From the NCBI RefSeq assembly GCF_002165625.1, contig NZ_NGNS01000002.1:186001-250000 (forward strand): 64,000 nt of DNA, read 5' to 3'. This DNA comes from Neiella marina (GTDB taxonomy: Bacteria; Pseudomonadota; Gammaproteobacteria; Enterobacterales; Neiellaceae). The position numbers and the translations under genes were made by a program. Positions 61,268-64,000 of this stretch are shown here, one piece after another (within the stretch, counting starts at the first letter, position 1; every line of letters starts with the position of its first letter). The notes below the pieces were generated by a model. That model was not told the DNA's origin, made no database searches, and saw nothing but the letters and a program-made list of their open reading frames with translations.

Positions 61268-62080
61268 CTACAGTTCGGTTTGTTGGCGTTGACGCTTGGC
61301 TAATAGCTTGTCAATGCCGCGAGCCGCAGCCATTAGGCCAAAGGTGGCTGTAACCATGGTTGCGGCACCGAATCCAGCACTGCAATCCAAGCGGATGCTG
61401 CCATCTTCACTACTGCTGTTTTTGGTTGCGCACACGCTGCCATCGGCTTGTGGATAAACCAATTGCTCGGTTGAGTAAATGCACTCAACACCGAACTTGC
61501 GTTTGGGGTTCTTGGTGAAGTTGTGCTCACGGCGCAGTTGATTGCGGATCTTGGCAAGTAATGGGTCGTGAGTGGTTTTAGCCAGATCGCCACTCGTGAT
61601 TTGTCGAGGATCGGTTTGCCCGCCAGCACCACCAGAGACGATCAGTGGTATTTTGTTTCGTTTACAGTGAGCAATAAGAGCGGTTTTCGCCGCAATTGAG
61701 TCAATGGCGTCAACGACCAGATCTAAACCATCATGGAGCAAGTCGCGCTGGTTGTCGGAACTGACGAACTCGGCGATTGGATTGACCAAACAGCTAGGAT
61801 TAATCGACAGGATACGCTCTGCCATGGCATCCACTTTGACCATACCTTGGGTTTGATCGAGTGCGTGAATTTGACGGTTGGTATTGCTAATGCAAATGTC
61901 GTCCATGTCGATCAGAGTGATTTGGCCGATTCCGGAGCGCGCTAATGCTTCTGCAGCCCAACTGCCAACGCCGCCAATGCCAATGACACACACATGTGCC
62001 AGGCTTAGCCAGTCAAGTTGCTGTTGACCATATAGTCTGCCAATTCCACCAAATCGTTGGGCATTATCCGGGGTTATCAT
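61268..62080 (-). CDS. tcdA: tRNA threonylcarbamoyladenosine dehydratase TcdA (CsdL)
   Basis: 270 aa from ATG 62080. E1-like ATP-binding Rossmann domain 'VCVIGIGGVGSWAAEALARSGIG' and 'LIDMDDICISNTNRQ', then the zinc/UBA-like C-terminal region 'RKFGVECIYSTEQL'. It cyclises t6A37 in tRNA to ct6A, using the CsdA/CsdE sulfur relay as partner (established in E. coli). The upstream in-frame 32 codons lack the conserved start. Confidence 0.93.
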   Translation of the reverse strand: MITPDNAQRFGGIGRLYGQQQLDWLSLAHVCVIGIGGVGSWAAEALARSGIGQITLIDMDDICISNTNRQIHALDQTQGMVKVDAMAERILSINPSCLVNPIAEFVSSDNQRDLLHDGLDLVVDAIDSIAAKTALIAHCKRNKIPLIVSGGAGGQTDPRQITSGDLAKTTHDPLLAKIRNQLRREHNFTKNPKRKFGVECIYSTEQLVYPQADGSVCATKNSSSEDGSIRLDCSAGFGAATMVTATFGLMAAARGIDKLLAKRQRQQTEL

Positions 62081-62219
62081 GCTGTCTCGCCTTGCCAAAA
62101 ATCGCTGGCTATTATACGGAGTAGAGGGCAGTGACCCAAACAATCCGTTTTTACCTTTAAATTCGGCTAGTTGCATTTATTATTGATAGGGTTCGAAACA
62201 ACTTTTGAGGAGAGTAGCG

Positions 62220-62993
62220 ATGTCGGAGTTCGATGCCTTGGCACGCAAGGTCGTAGGTTTGATGGATTTGACCGCTTTAAATGACACCGACACAGACGCA
62301 ACGGTGGTTGAATTGTGTCAGCGGGCAAAGTCGCCAGTCGGCTTAACAGCCGCCGTGTGCGTTTGGCCTCAATTTGTCCACATCGCAAAGCATGCGCTGG
62401 CAGTCAATGATGCCAGTGCCATCAAAGTGGCAACTGTAGTGAACTTTCCCCATGGCCATAATGACATTGCCCAAGCCGTTGCTGAGACTCAGGCAGCAAT
62501 GGCTGCCGGTGCTGATGAAATTGATCTGGTTTACCCTTACCAAGATGCCGTTCAGGGCAATTTTGAAATTGGCCGGGAGATGGTTGAGGCCGTCAAAGCA
62601 GCGTGTGGTTCAAAAGCGCAATTGAAGGTCATTCTCGAAACTGGCGAATTAAAGAAACCAGAATTGATCCGCCAGGTGTGTCAGCAAGTGATTACGGCTG
62701 GCGCTGATTTTGTCAAAACAAGTACCGGTAAAGTTGCAGTGAACGCGACATTGGAAGCAGCGCGTATTATGTTGGAACAAATTCGCCACAGTGGTGGCAA
62801 GTGCGGTTTCAAAGCAGCGGGTGGTATTCGAACGTTGGAGCAAGCTGATGCTTACTTGGAGCTTGCCGAGCAGATTTGTGGTCGCAGTTGGGTGGTGAAT
62901 TCGCATTTTCGCTTCGGTGCATCGGGCCTGTTGGATGATGTCCTGCGCCACTGCGGTGACTCGAACATTCATAGCATCCCGTCTGGCTATTGA
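62220..62993 (+). CDS. deoC: Deoxyribose-phosphate aldolase DeoC
   Basis: 257 aa from ATG 62220 (GAGGAGA 9 nt upstream). Schiff-base Lys166 in 'ADFVKTSTGK', proton-relay region 'GFKAAGGIRT', and 'KVATVVNFPHG'. Breaks deoxyribose-5-phosphate into acetaldehyde and glyceraldehyde-3-phosphate. Divergent from tcdA. No deo operon genes visible after it. Confidence 0.94.
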   Translation: MSEFDALARKVVGLMDLTALNDTDTDATVVELCQRAKSPVGLTAAVCVWPQFVHIAKHALAVNDASAIKVATVVNFPHGHNDIAQAVAETQAAMAAGADEIDLVYPYQDAVQGNFEIGREMVEAVKAACGSKAQLKVILETGELKKPELIRQVCQQVITAGADFVKTSTGKVAVNATLEAARIMLEQIRHSGGKCGFKAAGGIRTLEQADAYLELAEQICGRSWVVNSHFRFGASGLLDDVLRHCGDSNIHSIPSGY

Positions 62994-63049
62994 TCATGGC
63001 TGATGAGCAAGATTGATTTGTCAGTCATGTAGTCATGTCACCCTGTGCT

Positions 63050-63067
63050 TGTGAGATATATCTCACA
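63050..63067. promoter_or_regulatory. UvrY/GacA-type box upstream of the CsrB-like RNA
   Basis: TGTGAGATATATCTCACA, a perfect 18-bp palindrome. It fits TGT-A/G-AG-N6-CTYACA, the GacA/UvrY upstream element known to control csrB/rsm RNAs. It lies about 180 nt upstream of the predicted start of the RNA (near 63238), as reported for E. coli csrB. Confidence 0.78.
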
Positions 63068-63203
63068 GCGATGTGCGATTTACCATAGTGTTACTACATG
63101 ATTTTTCTGTTGGTTTTATTTTAATTTATTGAATAAAAAGATTTATTTTTTTGTTGCGGGTTGTTGGTTGGTATTTTCTGCATTTTTTTTTCATATCGCG
63201 ACA

Positions 63204-63231
63204 TTGTCCTTTTTCATCATCGGCGTAGATT
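63204..63231 (+). promoter_or_regulatory. Predicted promoter of the CsrB-like RNA
   Basis: TTGTCC (63204-63209), 16-bp spacer, TAGATT (63226-63231). Start expected near 63238, just before the first CAGGATG. Confidence 0.55.
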
Positions 63232-63237
63232 AATAAG

Positions 63238-63472
63238 CGTTGGCAGGATGCTGACACAAGGAACTAAGACTAGGATGGTCTGCAGGATGCAAAAGGAAGT
63301 TGATGGCATCAGGAAGATGCTTTGAAAGGACTCTGGACACGTACAAGGAGTACGAGGAACGTTCAAGGAAGAGCGAAGCAAAGGAATGTGTAAGGGATTT
63401 CTACAGCAAACGGAAACTTGCACAATGCTACTCGGCCCCGAACCTTTGAGGTTCGGGGCCTTTCTTTTTTTT
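63238..63472 (+). ncRNA. csrB: CsrB/RsmB-family regulatory RNA (CsrA-sequestering)
   Basis: About 235 nt. Fourteen GGA motifs occur in about 180 nt, twelve as A/G-GGA with CAGGATG or AAGGA contexts (two exact CAGGATG near 63245 and 63283), the repeated loop sequence by which CsrB binds CsrA. It ends in a strong terminator: GGCCCCGAACCT (63434-63445) with AGGTTCGGGGCC (63449-63460) then TTTCTTTTTTTT. No reading frame explains it. CsrB RNAs titrate CsrA and so control carbon storage and motility; transcription is usually driven by BarA/UvrY. Confidence 0.85.
63434..63472 (+). terminator. Terminator of the CsrB-like RNA
   Basis: 12-bp perfect GC-rich stem with a 3-nt loop and a T-run. Confidence 0.93.
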
Positions 63473-63559
63473 GCCCCGACTGAAAATTTACTTTGCTCGT
63501 CATAAAAGCGACAACAAAAATCACTATTAGCTTCACCGAACTATCAAGAACTTGTCACT

Positions 63560-63625
63560 TTCTCCCCTTAGTTTGAGCGTTTAAGACTGGCTGAAGCCAG
63601 CATTCCTTTAAACGCTGGAGAGAAT
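63560..63625 (+). promoter_or_regulatory. Leader stem upstream of the PhoX-like gene
   Basis: AGCGTTTAA and TTAAACGCT (about 63576-63616) can pair around an inner CTGGCT/AGCCAG stem; the GGAGAG ribosome-binding site follows directly. Function unknown. Confidence 0.4.
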
Positions 63626-63626
63626 T

Positions 63627-64000
63627 ATGAGCAAGGAAATTTTTAATCCAACTCGTTTTAACAAAAGCAAAAATCCCGATTTTGACCATGTTCTTGAAGC
63701 CCACCTATCGCGCCGTGGTGTACTCAAGGGGGGCTTAGGTCTCAGTGCCATGGCAACCTTTGGTGCATTTGGTCTTGCAGGTTGTGGTTCGAGCAACAAC
63801 TCTGGAAGCAGTGCGGCAGCCGTATCAAAGGCTAGTCTTGGTTTTGATTCAATTGCTGGCTCAAAAACGGATGCTGTTAGCGTTCCGCCTGGATACACAG
63901 CTCAGGTGCTTGCGCCTTGGGGACAGCCGATCACTGCAGAAGGTTCAGCGTGGCAAGCAGATGGCACCAACAATGCCACCGACCAAGCCAATGCCATGGG
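63627..64000 (+). CDS. PhoX-like (DUF839) Tat-exported protein, 3' end outside window
   Basis: Only the first 124 codons are seen. Twin-arginine signal 'HLSRRGVLKGGLGLSAMATFGAFGLAGCGSS', which also carries a lipobox (LAGC), so it may be a Tat-exported lipoprotein. The following 'PPGYTAQVLAPWGQPIT' is the typical start of PhoX/DUF839 beta-propeller phosphatases. The ATG is preceded by GGAGAG. Phosphatase activity is by family only. Confidence 0.8.
   Translation, partial: MSKEIFNPTRFNKSKNPDFDHVLEAHLSRRGVLKGGLGLSAMATFGAFGLAGCGSSNNSGSSAAAVSKASLGFDSIAGSKTDAVSVPPGYTAQVLAPWGQPITAEGSAWQADGTNNATDQANAM

Larger units (their letters stand above)
62994..63237. other. AT-rich upstream region of the CsrB-like RNA
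   Basis: About 240 nt without a gene. It carries the 18-bp palindrome described next and a T-rich stretch (about 63110-63190). The predicted promoter is at 63204-63231. Confidence 0.5.

Noticed and set aside
62081-62176. N-terminal extension of TcdA
   Set aside because: The conserved TcdA start is MxxPDNAQRFGGIGRLYG at 62080; the added 32 codons show no family similarity.
63050-63067. CRP site at the TGTGA...TCACA palindrome
   Set aside because: The half sites are separated by 8 bp, not the 6 bp of CRP sites; the form TGTGAG-N6-CTCACA and the CsrB-like RNA downstream fit UvrY/GacA better.
63608-63898. Reverse reading frame over the PhoX-like start
   Set aside because: It is the complement of a coding region with a clear Tat signal and ribosome-binding site on the + strand.

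Overview
The window holds most of an SXT/R391-family integrative and conjugative element (ICE) followed by about 11.5 kb of host chromosome. The ICE call rests on gene content and order: traI-traD, traLEKBVA, a mosAT-type toxin-antitoxin pair, dsbC-traC-(trbI)-trhF-traWUN, ssb-bet-exo, cobS/cobT-like genes, radC, a primase-like gene, traFHG, eex, setC/setD, croS/setR, then prfC (release factor 3), the family's integration target. The left end of the ICE (int, xis, oriT, mobI, attL) lies outside the window. The host is a gammaproteobacterium: RF3, a yjjV-type TatD, a CsdA-CsdE/TcdA set, deoC and a CsrB-type regulatory RNA with a UvrY/GacA-like box point there. A marine Alteromonadales-like bacterium is plausible, but the genus cannot be fixed from the sequence.

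Layout. 1-4.4 kb: accessory defence cargo upstream of traI (hotspot HS5 in SXT/R391 usage), with the end of a type I restriction HsdR subunit and a SIR2-HerA pair. 4.5-9.7 kb: relaxase TraI, coupling protein TraD and two associated genes. 9.8-10.4 kb: one reverse-strand cargo gene (HS1). 10.6-14.7 kb: first mating-pore block traL-E-K-B-V-A, closed by a strong terminator. 14.9-16.7 kb: mosA/mosT-like maintenance module (HS2). 16.8-26.6 kb: second block dsbC-traC-trbI-trhF-trbC/traW-traU-traN. 26.9-29.7 kb: AT-rich three-gene ABC-3C conflict module with an HNH effector (HS4). 29.8-41 kb: an AcaB-like gene, then the DNA-processing region (ssb, bet, a 47-aa membrane protein, exo, a MoxR AAA+ ATPase, a WGR-like protein, DUF3150, CobT-like vWA, RadC, primase). 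41.1-41.8 kb: HS3 gene. 41.9-47.8 kb: traF-traH-traG. 47.8-52.3 kb: eex and the regulatory end, with setC/setD, a lytic transglycosylase, replication-like genes, croS, four palindromic operators and setR. 52.5-64 kb: prfC and the chromosome.

How it works together. SetR, a LexA/CI-like repressor, binds the croS-setR operators. DNA damage triggers its autocleavage, releasing the leftward croS-to-setCD operon; SetC/SetD (FlhCD-like) then activate the transfer genes. TraI nicks and TraD delivers DNA to an F-type secretion channel. The ssb/bet/exo block gives the element its own recombination system. Eex limits redundant transfer.

Most notable unexplained structure: at least fourteen ICE genes share a leader in which the Shine-Dalgarno sequence sits in an inverted repeat just before the start codon, usually behind a second GC-rich hairpin. 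Genes that follow another closely or overlap it lack this leader. Three proteins of the DNA-processing block (Exo, WGR-like, DUF3150) also end in nearly the same C-terminal peptide (SFYF/NYYF). On the chromosome, 63238-63472 looks like a CsrB-family RNA with a UvrY-type palindrome about 190 nt upstream.
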